From the NCBI RefSeq assembly GCF_014205335.1, contig NZ_JACHNH010000001.1:6938501-7002500 (forward strand): DNA of 64,000 nt, read 5' to 3'. This stretch comes from Amorphoplanes digitatis. GTDB lineage: Bacteria; Actinomycetota; Actinomycetes; Mycobacteriales; Micromonosporaceae. The notes beneath the pieces were generated by a model, which worked only from the letters and a program-made list of their open reading frames with translations, was not told the DNA's origin and searched no databases. Below are positions 42,566 through 51,211 of the stretch, one piece after another (positions within the stretch are counted from its first letter, which is position 1; every line of letters begins with the position of its first letter). Both the position numbers and the translations under genes were made by a program.

Positions 42566-42940
42566 TCAGTGGAACGAGTCGCCGCAGGCGCACGAGTTCT
42601 GCGCGTTCGGGTTGTCGATCGTGAAACCCTGCGCGTCGATGCGGTCGGCGAAGTCGATCGTGGCACCCGCCAGGTACGGCGCGCTCATCCGGTCGACGAC
42701 CACCTCGACGCCGTCGAAGTCGGCGACGACGTCGCCGTCCAGCGACCGCTCGTCGAAGAAGAGCTGGTAACGCAGGCCCGAGCAGCCGCCGGGCTGCACG
42801 GCGATGCGCAGGCGCAGGTCGTCGCGACCTTCCTGCTCGATGAGGGCCTTGACCTTGACAGCCGCGACGTCGGTCAAAATGACGCCGGTCGGCGCGGCCG
42901 TGGTGGCCTCGGTCGACTCGGTGTGCGCTTCAGTGGTCAC
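42566..42940 (-). CDS. erpA: A-type iron-sulfur carrier (ErpA/IscA family)
   Basis: A 124-residue HesB/IscA-fold protein. The three conserved cysteines are present: C53 in GGCSGLRY and C117-x-C119 in the terminal CACGDSFH. These bind Fe-S cluster for delivery to target enzymes. The GTG at 42940 follows AGGGAG; the first 18 residues are Thr/Glu-rich and probably disordered. The gene is well placed beside desulfurase, TusA and nadA (Fe-S enzyme) and not far from the Rieske gene qcrA, all users or suppliers of sulfur. The mycobacterial orthologue (Rv2204c) has the same neighbours, as I recall. Confidence 0.93.
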   Translation of the reverse strand: MTTEAHTESTEATTAAPTGVILTDVAAVKVKALIEQEGRDDLRLRIAVQPGGCSGLRYQLFFDERSLDGDVVADFDGVEVVVDRMSAPYLAGATIDFADRIDAQGFTIDNPNAQNSCACGDSFH

Positions 42941-43042
42941 GTTGCGGTTCTCCCTGCCGGTCCGGGTATGTGCCGTACCGGCCAACGCTAACCCTGTTCG
43001 GGTGTATTCCCAATCGCTCTGGCCGAGATGTCTAACACCTGC

Positions 43043-44191
43043 TCAGCGGCTCCATTGCCGGGCGAGCCTCGCGCCGATCTCGCGCAGGCCCCGGGCGGGC
43101 TCGGCCAGCGCACGCTCCTCGGAGCCGAAATGATCCACGAGGGCGTATGTCTCGGTCACGCCGGCGGCGGCCGCCTCGCGGTGGCCGGTCTCGTTACGCC
43201 CCGCGACGACCACGCACGGCAGGCCCCGGTCGCGGGCACCGCCCGCGATGCCGGCCGCCACCTTGCCGCGCAGCGACTGATGGTCGAAGGACCCCTCGCC
43301 GGTGATCACCAGGTCGGCGGCGTCGAGCTGGGCCTCGAGGCCGATCAGGGTGGTGACCAGGGCGATGCCGGAGGTCACCCGGGCGCCGAGGGCGAGCAGG
43401 GCGGCGCCGATCCCGCCGGCCGCGCCCCCGCCGGGCAGCGTGCGGAGATCCCGGACGTCCAAGGCCCGCTCCAGTACGCCCGCGAAGTGATCGAGCGCGG
43501 CGTCGAGCCGGAGCACGTCCTCCCTGGTGGCGCCCTTCTGCGGTCCGTAGACGTTGCTGGCGCCGTGCAGCCCGGTCAGCGGGTTGTCGACGTCGGTCGC
43601 GGCCACCAGGCGCACCTGGCGCAGCCGGGGCCGGCCGCCGAGCCTGGCCGCGGTGATCAGCGGCGCGCCGCCGTACGGCAGGGCGTAGCCGCTCTCGTCG
43701 ACCGGGGCCGCGCCGAGCGCGGCGAGCATCCCGGCGCCGGCGTCGTTGACCGCCGAGCCGCCCAGCCCCACCACGATCTCCGCGGCGCCGGCCTCGACCG
43801 CCGCGGCGAGCAGCAGGCCCAGGCCGTACGAGGTGGCGGCGTTGACGTCGCGCTCCGCCGGGGTCAGCAGGTGCAGGCCGCAGGCCTGCGCGCTCTCCAC
43901 GTATGCCGTGGTGCCGGCCAGCAGGACCTCGCCGGTCGCCGGGCGGCCGAGTGGGTCGACGATCGTGACCGGCAGCCGTCGGCCGTCGAGCGCGGCGGCG
44001 AGCACCTCGACGAATCCCGGCCCGCCGTCGGAGAGCGGGCGCAGCACCGTCTCGTCGCCCGGCGCCGTCTCGTGCCAGCCCGCGGCGACGGCGGCGGCGG
44101 CCTCGGCGGCCGACAGCGTGCCGGCGAACTTGTCCGGGCAGATCAGTACGCGCACGCTGAGACGGTACGGGCCGCCGCGGCCGAGTGCCAT
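43043..44191 (-). CDS. glxK: Glycerate kinase
   Basis: A 382-residue protein of the glycerate kinase family (GlxK/GarK type), which phosphorylates D-glycerate, usually at position 2. Family motifs include CPDKFAGTLSAAEAA, PLSDGGPGFVE, VGLGGSAVNDAGAGML and TGEGSFDHQSLRGK. ATG 44191 has GAAAGGG upstream; GTG 44155 would remove a non-conserved stretch and is also plausible. It lies divergent from nadA across 45 bp. Located near GcvT, it may link glycine/serine one-carbon metabolism to glycolysis, which is an inference. Confidence 0.9.
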   Translation of the reverse strand: MALGRGGPYRLSVRVLICPDKFAGTLSAAEAAAAVAAGWHETAPGDETVLRPLSDGGPGFVEVLAAALDGRRLPVTIVDPLGRPATGEVLLAGTTAYVESAQACGLHLLTPAERDVNAATSYGLGLLLAAAVEAGAAEIVVGLGGSAVNDAGAGMLAALGAAPVDESGYALPYGGAPLITAARLGGRPRLRQVRLVAATDVDNPLTGLHGASNVYGPQKGATREDVLRLDAALDHFAGVLERALDVRDLRTLPGGGAAGGIGAALLALGARVTSGIALVTTLIGLEAQLDAADLVITGEGSFDHQSLRGKVAAGIAGGARDRGLPCVVVAGRNETGHREAAAAGVTETYALVDHFGSEERALAEPARGLREIGARLARQWSR

Positions 44192-44236
44192 AGGACACCC
44201 TTTCGACCCCCGACGGCGCGGCAACGGTATGGAAAC

Positions 44237-45415
44237 ATGGTTGCCGTGACGTCGACCTGGACCGAACCCGGAAACACCGCAACGGCGCTGCTGCTCCTCG
44301 GCCGCGGCACCGACCCCGCCAGCGAGCGCGGCGTCGACTGCCCCGGCGAGCTGCCGGCGCCGAGCGACCCCGATCTCGTCGCCCGCGCCACCGCGGCCAA
44401 GGCCGCGCTCGGCGACCGGGTCTTCGTGCTCGGCCACCACTACCAGCGCGACGAGGTCATCCAGTTCGCCGACGTCACGGGCGACTCGTTCAAGCTGGCC
44501 CGCGAGGCCGCGGCCCGGCCGGAGGCGGAGTTCATCGTCTTCTGCGGCGTGCACTTCATGGCCGAGAGCGCGGACATCCTCACCGGTCCCGACCAGCGCG
44601 TCGTGCTGCCCGACCTCGCGGCGGGCTGCTCGATGGCGGACATGGCCGTGCTCGGCCAGGTCGAGGCGGCCTGGGACGAGTTCACCGACCTGGGCATCGT
44701 GGGCGACGTGGTCCCGGTGACCTACATGAACTCCTCGGCCGACATCAAGGGCTTCGTCGGGCGCAACAACGGCGTCGTCTGCACCTCCTCCAACGCCGAG
44801 CGCGCACTGACCTGGGCCTTCGAGCGGGGCCAGAAGGTCTTCTTCCTGCCCGACCAGCACCTCGGCCGCAACACGGCGGTCCGGGAGATGGGCTTCGACC
44901 TCGACGACTGCGTGCTCTACGACCCGCACAAGCCGCACGGCGGGCTCACCCCCGAGCAGCTGCGCGACGCCAAGATGATCCTCTGGCGCGGGCACTGCTC
45001 GGTGCACGGCCGCTTCACCATCGACAGCGTCCGCGAGGTCCGCGAGCGGGTGCCCGGCGTCCGCGTGCTGGTGCACCCCGAGTGCAAGCACGAGGTCGTG
45101 CGCGCCGCCGACGAGGTGGGCTCCACCGAATACATCATCAAGGCCCTCGAAGCGGCTCCTGCCGGTTCGGCCTGGGCAATCGGCACCGAACTCAATCTCG
45201 TACGCCGAATGGCGCTCGCACATCCGGACAAACAGATCATGTTCCTCGACCGGACGGTGTGCTACTGCTCCACCATGAACCGCATCGATCTCCCGCACCT
45301 CGTGTGGGCGCTCGAAGAGCTCGTGGCGGGCCGGGTGCCGAACCAGATCACCGTCGACGCCGACACCGCGAAGCACGCCCGGTCGGCCCTCGACCAGATG
45401 CTCGCCCTCCCGTAA
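44237..45415 (+). CDS. nadA: Quinolinate synthase
   Basis: A 392-residue Fe-S enzyme condensing iminoaspartate and dihydroxyacetone phosphate to quinolinate in NAD synthesis. The 4Fe-4S ligands are C131 (AGCSMAD), C254 (GHCSVHG) and C344 (CYCSTMN). Other motifs are VLGHHYQRDEV, SSADIKGF and GSTEYIIK. The spacing between the first two cysteines is longer than in E. coli, as in actinobacterial members. No nadB or nadC follows in this window. The ATG at 44237 was chosen; GTG 44246 is an alternative. It ends 215 bp before murA. Confidence 0.95.
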   Translation: MVAVTSTWTEPGNTATALLLLGRGTDPASERGVDCPGELPAPSDPDLVARATAAKAALGDRVFVLGHHYQRDEVIQFADVTGDSFKLAREAAARPEAEFIVFCGVHFMAESADILTGPDQRVVLPDLAAGCSMADMAVLGQVEAAWDEFTDLGIVGDVVPVTYMNSSADIKGFVGRNNGVVCTSSNAERALTWAFERGQKVFFLPDQHLGRNTAVREMGFDLDDCVLYDPHKPHGGLTPEQLRDAKMILWRGHCSVHGRFTIDSVREVRERVPGVRVLVHPECKHEVVRAADEVGSTEYIIKALEAAPAGSAWAIGTELNLVRRMALAHPDKQIMFLDRTVCYCSTMNRIDLPHLVWALEELVAGRVPNQITVDADTAKHARSALDQMLALP

Positions 45416-45630
45416 CAAACTAACTCTGCGTAATCGGCGATGAGCCGTGCGCACGCCTGTACCTTTCTGTTGCCTTAATCATCAGCAATTCGTGCCGTCC
45501 TAGGCGTTGTCGCGATTTCTGCACTGGTCACTCAGGGCTATGCTGCCCGGGCGGCAGCCGCTGGTCCCCCACCGTCGGCTGCGTCCCTATCCGCATCGGG
45601 CGTGTCACTCGCCCGCCTCTGGAGGTTGCG

Positions 45631-46986
45631 TTGACCGACGACGTCCTGGCCGTACACGGCGGAGCGCCGCTGCACGGGCAGATCCGGGTCCGTGGCGCCA
45701 AGAACCTGGTTTCCAAGGCCATGGTGGCCGCCCTGCTGGGCGAGTCGCCGAGCCGGCTCTTCGACGTGCCGCGCATCCGGGACGTGGAGGTCGTCCGCGG
45801 CCTGCTCGGGCTGCACGGCGTCAAGGTCAGCGACGGCGCCGACGACGGCGAGCTCGTCATGGACCCCACGAACGTGGAGAGCGCCAGCAGCGACGAGATC
45901 AACGTGCACGCCGGCTCGAGCCGGATCCCGATCCTGTTCTGCGGCCCGCTGCTGCACCGGCTCGGCCACGCGTTCATCCCGGATCTGGGCGGCTGCCACA
46001 TCGGGCCGCGCCCGATCGACTTCCACATCCAGGCGCTGCGCCAGTTCGGCGCCGTCGTGGACAAGACGCCCGAGGGCATGCACCTCACCGCGCCGAACGG
46101 GCTGCACGGCACCAAGCTCGAGCTGCCGTACCCGAGCGTGGGCGCCACCGAGCAGGTGCTGCTCACGGCGGTGCGCGCCGAGGGCGTCACCGAGCTGCGC
46201 AACGCGGCCATCGAGCCGGAGATCATGGACCTGATCTGCGTGCTCCAGAAGATGGGCGCCATCATCACCGTGCACACCGACCGGGTCATCGAGATCCTCG
46301 GCGTGCCGAAGCTGCACGGCTACAACCACAAGCCGATCCCGGACCGGATCGAGGCCGCGAGCTGGGCGGCGGCCGCGCTCGCCACCCGCGGCGAGATCGA
46401 GGTGCTCGGCGCGCAGCAGGCCGACATGATGACGTTCCTGAACGTCTTCCGCTCGATCGGCGGCGAGTTCGAGATCACCGACGCCCGGGTGGCCCGCACC
46501 GGCGTGACCGGCGTCGAGGGCGGCATCAAGTTCTGGCACCCGGGCGGCGAGCTCAACGCCGTCGCGCTGGAGACGGACGTGCACCCCGGCTTCATGACCG
46601 ACTGGCAGCAGCCGCTGGTGGTCGCGCTGACGCAGGCCCGCGGCCTGTCGATCATGCACGAGACCGTGTACGAGCAGCGGCTTGGCTACACCGAGGCGCT
46701 GAACACCATGGGCGCCACGATCCAGGTCTACCGCGACTGCCTCGGCGGCACCCCGTGCCGCTTCGGCCGGCGCAACTTCAAGCACTCCGCGGTCATCGCG
46801 GGCCCGAGCAAGCTGCACGCCGCCGACCTGGTGATCCCGGACCTGCGGGCCGGCTTCAGCCACCTGATCGCGGCGCTGGCGGCCGAGGGCACCTCCCGGG
46901 TCTACGGGGTCGATCTGATCAACCGCGGCTACGAGGACTTCGAGGGCAAGCTCGCCGCCCTCGGCGCGCTCGTCGAACGGATCTAG
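45631..46986 (+). CDS. murA: UDP-N-acetylglucosamine 1-carboxyvinyltransferase
   Basis: A 451-residue EPSP-synthase-fold enzyme that adds enolpyruvate to UDP-GlcNAc, the first committed step of peptidoglycan synthesis. Landmarks are the Lys motif GAKN (K24), C122 in LGGCHIGPRP (the catalytic/fosfomycin-reactive Cys, so not the resistant Asp type), and the base-containing HPGFMTDWQQPL. It starts at TTG 45631 with GGAGG 5 nt upstream, so it may be translated at a modest level. Many actinomycetes carry two MurA-like genes, and this could be the second one. A clean terminator follows. Confidence 0.9.
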   Translation: MTDDVLAVHGGAPLHGQIRVRGAKNLVSKAMVAALLGESPSRLFDVPRIRDVEVVRGLLGLHGVKVSDGADDGELVMDPTNVESASSDEINVHAGSSRIPILFCGPLLHRLGHAFIPDLGGCHIGPRPIDFHIQALRQFGAVVDKTPEGMHLTAPNGLHGTKLELPYPSVGATEQVLLTAVRAEGVTELRNAAIEPEIMDLICVLQKMGAIITVHTDRVIEILGVPKLHGYNHKPIPDRIEAASWAAAALATRGEIEVLGAQQADMMTFLNVFRSIGGEFEITDARVARTGVTGVEGGIKFWHPGGELNAVALETDVHPGFMTDWQQPLVVALTQARGLSIMHETVYEQRLGYTEALNTMGATIQVYRDCLGGTPCRFGRRNFKHSAVIAGPSKLHAADLVIPDLRAGFSHLIAALAAEGTSRVYGVDLINRGYEDFEGKLAALGALVERI

Positions 46987-47009
46987 TCCTTTCGTCTGCT
47001 TCTCACCGG

Positions 47010-47037
47010 AACCGCGCCGACAAACGTCGGCGCGGTT
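47010..47037 (+). terminator. Terminator after murA
   Basis: A 12-bp perfect stem (47010-47021 with 47026-47037, AACCGCGCCGAC and its complement) with an AAAC loop lies 24 bp after the murA stop and before the DUF3043 gene. Confidence 0.85.
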
Positions 47038-47072
47038 TCGGCTTTGTCGGGGCTCTTGGCTACTCTGCTGAG

Positions 47073-47708
47073 GTGCCCTCGCTGTTTCGCCGAAAGTCCG
47101 CCGACCTCGTCTCCGACGCCACCGCCACGGTGACCTCCGAGTCCGAGCAGTCGGCCGCGTCCAAGCCCAAGGCCTACACCCCTTCGAAGAAGGAGCTGGG
47201 CGTCGCCACGCCGAAGCGCACCAGCGCCCAGCGACGGCACGACACGGCGGCGGCCCCGGCCAACCGGCGCGAGGCCTACAAGCAGATGCGCGAGCGCCAG
47301 AAGGTGGAGCGCGCCGAGGCCTCGGCCGGCATGCGGGCCGGTGACGAGCGCTACCTGCTGGCCCGCGACCGCGGCCCGGAGCGCGCGCTGGTCCGCAACA
47401 TCGTCGACTCCAAGCGCACGGCGGGCACCTGGTTCTTCGCCGGCGCGATCGTCGTCTTCGTCGGCTCGACCGCGGCCATGCCGCAGCAGGTCCGGCTCGG
47501 CGCCAACCTGCTCTGGGCGATCCTGGCCATCGCGGTGGTCGTCGACAGCGTGCTGATCTCCCGCAAGGTCAAGAGCCTGGTCTCGACCCGCTTCCCGGAC
47601 TCCACACAGCGGATGGGCTCGCTCTACCTCTACGGCATCATGCGCGGGCTGACGTTCCGCCGCATGCGCGTGCCGAAGCCTCAGGTGGAGCTGGGCGCCA
47701 AGATCTGA
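47073..47708 (+). CDS. DUF3043 membrane protein
   Basis: A 211-residue actinobacterial protein. An N-terminal charged, largely disordered part (about 1-105; Lys/Arg/Ser-rich, SKPKAYTPSKKELG) precedes two transmembrane helices (about 117-135 and 145-163: WFFAGAIVVFVGSTAA and LLWAILAIAVVVDSVLI) and a basic C-terminal tail (RRMRVPKP). This layout and motif set match DUF3043, a family of unknown function limited to actinobacteria. GTG 47073 lies after the murA terminator. The protein converges on azlD with a 14-nt gap. Confidence 0.9.
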   Translation: MPSLFRRKSADLVSDATATVTSESEQSAASKPKAYTPSKKELGVATPKRTSAQRRHDTAAAPANRREAYKQMRERQKVERAEASAGMRAGDERYLLARDRGPERALVRNIVDSKRTAGTWFFAGAIVVFVGSTAAMPQQVRLGANLLWAILAIAVVVDSVLISRKVKSLVSTRFPDSTQRMGSLYLYGIMRGLTFRRMRVPKPQVELGAKI

Positions 47709-47722
47709 TCCGCGCGCGCCGG

Positions 47723-48031
47723 TCACTCCACGCCGGCGAGGCGCAGCAGCGCGGCCGTTGCCGCGGCGGCGAGCACCACCACGACGAACGGCGCGCGGCG
47801 CCAGGCGAGCAGCGCCCCGGCGGCGACCCCCGCCGGGCGGGCGATGCCCGCGAACGCCGCACCCTCCGTCAGGGCCGCCGTCGCCGCCAGCGCCGCCAGC
47901 AGCGAGGCCGCCGCCATCGGGAGCAGGCGCTGGAGGTGGTCGGAGAGTTCGAGCCGGTCGCGCAGCAGGACGCCGCTGAGCCGCATCGTGTAGGTGCCAA
48001 CGGCCAGGGTCAGGATCGCGGCGATCAGCAC
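47723..48031 (-). CDS. azlD: AzlD-family small subunit of branched-chain amino acid exporter
   Basis: A 102-residue hydrophobic protein with three or four helices (AAILTLAVGTYTMRLSGVLL, LPMAAASLLAALAATAALT, GVAAGALLAW and APFVVVVLAAAATAALLRL). It matches AzlD, which pairs with AzlC as a two-component exporter of branched-chain amino acids or azaleucine. Its start overlaps the azlC stop by 7 nt, so both are translated from one mRNA. It probably depends on AzlC for folding. Confidence 0.88.
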   Translation of the reverse strand: MLIAAILTLAVGTYTMRLSGVLLRDRLELSDHLQRLLPMAAASLLAALAATAALTEGAAFAGIARPAGVAAGALLAWRRAPFVVVVLAAAATAALLRLAGVE

Positions 48032-48828
48032 GACGCCTCCTCGGTCTCGACGCGCCGCCCGGCCTGCCCAGGCAGCCCAGCCTCCCCGGGCAGCTCAGCC
48101 TCCCCGGGCAGCTCAGCCTCGCCGGGCAGCCCGGCCGCCCCGGCCTGCGCAGGCACGGCGCGGCGGCGCGGTAGGAACACCGCGCCGAGGCCCAGCAGCG
48201 CGCACAGCACGGGCAGCCCCGCCGGCAGCACCGGTGTCAGCGCCACCGCCACCGCCGCGCCGGCCAGCGCCGCCACCCGGGTGTCGCGGTCGCGCAGCGA
48301 CGGCAGGATCAGCGCGATCAGCCCCGCCGGGAACGCCGCGTCCAGGCCGAGCGACGCCGGGTCGCCCGCCGCACCGCCGAGCCAGACGCCCAGCGCGGTG
48401 CCGAGGTTCCACGACGTGAACAGCGTGCCGCCGATCAGCCAGTACGTGCGGCGGCGCCGGGCCGGGTCCTGCTCGGCGAGCGTGAACGCCACCACCTCGT
48501 CGGTCATCAGGTGGCTGCCGATCAGCCGGTCACGTAGGCGTGGGCCGACGGTGGCCGACACCGCCAGGCCGAACGGCAGGTGGCGGGCGTTCAGCAGCAG
48601 GCCCGCGAGGACGGCGGCGAGCGGGTTGCCCGCCGCGATCAGCCCCACCGCGAGGAACTGCGCGCCGCCCGCGAACACCGCCGTCGACATCAGGAACGGG
48701 ACCCAGGCCGGCAGCCCGTACGCGATCGTGATGGCCCCGAACGACGCGCCAACCGCGACCATCGCCGCCGCGATCGCGGCGGCGTCCCGCAGCAGGGCCC
48801 GATCCGGTGTTCGACTTGGCGTACGCAT
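48025..48828 (-). CDS. azlC: AzlC-family large subunit of branched-chain amino acid exporter
   Basis: A 267-residue membrane protein with about five helices and AzlC features (GASFGAITIAYGLPAWVPFLMSTAVFAGGAQF, LLLNARHLPFGLAVS, SHLMTDEVVAF). It exports branched-chain amino acids or related compounds together with AzlD. The C-terminal 40 residues carry four near-identical six-residue repeats (LPGEAE type), encoded by an 18-bp tandem repeat near 48073-48144. ATG 48828. It is divergent from an XRE-cupin regulator across 66 bp, which is a common control arrangement for azlCD. Confidence 0.9.
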   Translation of the reverse strand: MRTPSRTPDRALLRDAAAIAAAMVAVGASFGAITIAYGLPAWVPFLMSTAVFAGGAQFLAVGLIAAGNPLAAVLAGLLLNARHLPFGLAVSATVGPRLRDRLIGSHLMTDEVVAFTLAEQDPARRRRTYWLIGGTLFTSWNLGTALGVWLGGAAGDPASLGLDAAFPAGLIALILPSLRDRDTRVAALAGAAVAVALTPVLPAGLPVLCALLGLGAVFLPRRRAVPAQAGAAGLPGEAELPGEAELPGEAGLPGQAGRRVETEEASC

Positions 48829-48856
48829 GGTTCAAAATAATGGACGACAGGCGTAC

Positions 48857-48874
48857 CGTTCGTCAAACCGAACG
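48857..48874. promoter_or_regulatory. Palindrome in the azlC / XRE-cupin divergent promoter
   Basis: CGTTCG (48857-48862) and CGAACG (48869-48874) form an inverted repeat with a 6-nt spacer, in the 66-bp gap between divergent azlC and the XRE-cupin gene. It is a candidate operator for that regulator, which would then also repress itself. Confidence 0.5.
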
Positions 48875-48894
48875 ACTCGATCGACGGAGTGAAC

Positions 48895-49452
48895 ATGTCG
48901 CAGCCCGCTCCCCCGCTGGCCACCATCGCCGCGGCACTGCGCCGCGAGCGCGAGCGCGTCGGCATCTCCCTGGCCGAGCTGGCCCGGCGGGCGGGCCTGG
49001 CCAAGTCGACGCTCTCCCAGCTGGAGTCCGGCACCGGCAACCCCAGCGTGGAGACGCTGTGGTCGCTCGGGGTCGCGCTGGGCGTGCCGTTCAGCCGCCT
49101 GGTCGAGCCGCCCGAGCCGCTGATCCGGGTGGTCCGGGCCGGCGAGGGTCCGCGGCTCCAGTCGGACCACGCCGACTTCTTCGCCACCCTGCTCGCCGCC
49201 GGCAGCACGCACGCCCGCCGCGACCTGTACGTGATGGAGCTCGAGCCGGGCGCCTCGCGGCAGGCCGACGCGCACCTGGCCGGCAGCATCGAGCACCTGG
49301 TCGTCGCGGCCGGGCGGCTGCGGACCGGCCCGGAGGGCGAGGAGATCGACCTCGGGCCGGGCGACTACGTGACCTTCCCCGGCGACATCCCGCACCGCTA
49401 CGAGGCCCTCGAACCCGGCACCTGGGCGGTACTCGTGATGGAGCACCGTTAG
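48895..49452 (+). CDS. XRE-type HTH regulator with C-terminal cupin domain
   Basis: A 185-residue protein. The N-terminal HTH (about 8-66: ALRRERERVGISLAELARRAGLAKSTLSQLESG) is followed by a cupin beta-barrel (about 105-180; ELEPGASR, GSIEHLVVAAGRLR and PGDYVTFPGDIPHRYEA). The pair is typical of small-molecule-responsive repressors. The ATG at 48895 follows GGAG. It is divergent from azlCD and most likely controls that exporter in response to an amino acid. Its stop shares 4 nt with the convergent ABC ATPase gene. Confidence 0.9.
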   Translation: MSQPAPPLATIAAALRRERERVGISLAELARRAGLAKSTLSQLESGTGNPSVETLWSLGVALGVPFSRLVEPPEPLIRVVRAGEGPRLQSDHADFFATLLAAGSTHARRDLYVMELEPGASRQADAHLAGSIEHLVVAAGRLRTGPEGEEIDLGPGDYVTFPGDIPHRYEALEPGTWAVLVMEHR

Positions 49453-50402
49453 GACGCGTACAGGCGGGCCACCACGTCCTCGATGTCCGGTTCGACAAGG
49501 GACAGATCCCGCAGCGAGGACAGCGCCGCCAGCCGGCCGACCACCGGCCCCGCGGTGTCGGCCACCAGGTCGAACGACGCCCGGTGGCCGTCCGCCTCCA
49601 GCGAGACGAGCGTCGCGCCCTCGACCGTGAAGCCCGGCGGCAGCGGCGCGTCCAGGTCCGCGACGAGGCGGCGGCGGGAGCCGTACCGGGCGTGCAGGGC
49701 CTCGATCGTGCCGTCGTGCACGACCCGGCCGTGGTCGATGACCACCAGCCGCCGGCAGAGCCGCTCGATGTCGGCCAGGTCGTGCGTGGTCAGCACCAGC
49801 GTGACGTCGCCGGCGGCGCCCAGCTCGGCCAGGAACGAGCGGACCGCCTGCTTGCTCACCACGTCCAGCCCGATCGTCGGCTCGTCCAGGAACAGCACCT
49901 CCGGCCCGTGCAGCAGCGCCGCGGTGAGCTCGCCGCGCATCCGCTGGCCCAGGGAGAGCTGCCGGACCGGCGTGTCCAGGAAGCCGTCCAGGTCCAGCAG
50001 CGCCACGCAGCGGCGCAGCCGGTCCGCGTGCTCGACCGCCGGCACCCGGTAGATGTGCCGGAGCAGGCGGAACGACTCGCGCAGCGGCAGATCCCACCAG
50101 AGCTGAGAACGCTGCCCGAAGACCACCCCGATGCGCAGCGCCAGCCGCGTGCGCTGCGGCACCGGCCGCAGCCCGCAGACCGACACGTCGCCCGAGGACG
50201 GGGTGAGCACGCCGGTCAGCATCTTCAGCGTCGTCGACTTGCCCGCGCCGTTGGGGCCGATGTAGCCGACCATCTCGCCGCGCTCGATGCGCAGGTCGAT
50301 GCCGTCGACGGCGGCGACGGTGCGTTTCTCCCGGCGTACCCGGCCCGCCTTGACCCGCACGACGAAGTCCTTGCGCAGCTCACGCATCTCGATGACGGCC
50401 AT
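49449..50402 (-). CDS. ABC transporter ATP-binding protein
   Basis: A 317-residue ATPase of an ABC-2 exporter. Walker A GPNGAGKST (49-57), the signature LSLGQRMR (non-canonical SGGQ to SLGQ), Walker B VLFLDEPTIGLD and the H-loop TTHDL are present. The C-terminal region (about 245-317) carries a small extra domain rather than ending after the NBD. ATG 50402 follows AGGGGGAA. It forms an operon with two ABC-2 permease genes upstream (8-nt gap to the next). Transport substrate is not identifiable. Confidence 0.9.
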   Translation of the reverse strand: MAVIEMRELRKDFVVRVKAGRVRREKRTVAAVDGIDLRIERGEMVGYIGPNGAGKSTTLKMLTGVLTPSSGDVSVCGLRPVPQRTRLALRIGVVFGQRSQLWWDLPLRESFRLLRHIYRVPAVEHADRLRRCVALLDLDGFLDTPVRQLSLGQRMRGELTAALLHGPEVLFLDEPTIGLDVVSKQAVRSFLAELGAAGDVTLVLTTHDLADIERLCRRLVVIDHGRVVHDGTIEALHARYGSRRRLVADLDAPLPPGFTVEGATLVSLEADGHRASFDLVADTAGPVVGRLAALSSLRDLSLVEPDIEDVVARLYAS

Positions 50403-50410
50403 GTTCCCCC

Positions 50411-51211
50411 TCACGATCCGGTGCTGCGGTAGTGCCGGATGCCGGTGCGCCAGACGGCCGCGGCGAGCCCGGCGGCGAGCAGCGCGACCACCGGGGAGGC
50501 GAAACCCGCCCAGGTCGGCAGCCCGAGCGGGTCGGCCCGGCCCAGCAGCGCCAGCGCCGGCTGGTACGCCACGAATCCGAACCCCAGCCCGTACGCGAAG
50601 ACGGCCCGGAACCACCCCGAGTACACCGGCGTCGGGTACGCGGTGAAGTCCCGCCCGCCGTAGGTGAACGCGCTGCCGACCTCGCCGGAGTCGACCCACC
50701 AGAACGCCAGGCTGGCGCTGAGCACGAAGATCGAGGAGAAGAAGACCGCGCCGGCCAGCGGCGCCACCACCAGCAGCGCCACCCGCGCCGGTGTCCAGTC
50801 CACGTGGTTGATCCGCAGCGCGACGGCGAGCACCGCGAAGCTGAACGGCAGCCGCAGGGCCTTGCGCACCGGCAGATCCATCAGGATCAGCTGGACCAGC
50901 GCGCTCAGCGGCCGGACCAGGACCGCGTCCATCGTGCCGGTGCGCACGTAGGTCTTGAGCCGGTCGATGTTGCCGACGGCGAAGTCGGCGAGGGCGAACG
51001 CGCAGGACGACAGGCTGACGATCAGCACGCCCTCGGGCAGGGAGAAGCCGGCGACGGTCGTCGTGGCCTGGAAGATCACCACGACCGCGAACACGTCGAG
51101 CGCCGTACCCCCGATGTTGGTCACCATCTCCACGGCGAACGACGCCCGGTACGAGGTGACGGAGCGCCACTGCCCGCCCAGCAGCGCGGCGTACGCCCGC
51201 AGCTCAGCCAC
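50411..51211 (-). CDS. ABC-2 type permease
   Basis: A 266-residue membrane protein with about six helices (including FAVEMVTNIGGTALDVFAVVVIFQ and ALLVVAPLAGAVFFSSIFVLSAS). It fits the ABC-2 family permeases that work in pairs with a separate ATPase. It overlaps the upstream permease by 8 nt and lies 8 nt before the ATPase gene, so the three genes are one operon. It probably forms a heterodimer with the second permease. Substrate unknown. Confidence 0.85.
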   Translation of the reverse strand: MAELRAYAALLGGQWRSVTSYRASFAVEMVTNIGGTALDVFAVVVIFQATTTVAGFSLPEGVLIVSLSSCAFALADFAVGNIDRLKTYVRTGTMDAVLVRPLSALVQLILMDLPVRKALRLPFSFAVLAVALRINHVDWTPARVALLVVAPLAGAVFFSSIFVLSASLAFWWVDSGEVGSAFTYGGRDFTAYPTPVYSGWFRAVFAYGLGFGFVAYQPALALLGRADPLGLPTWAGFASPVVALLAAGLAAAVWRTGIRHYRSTGS

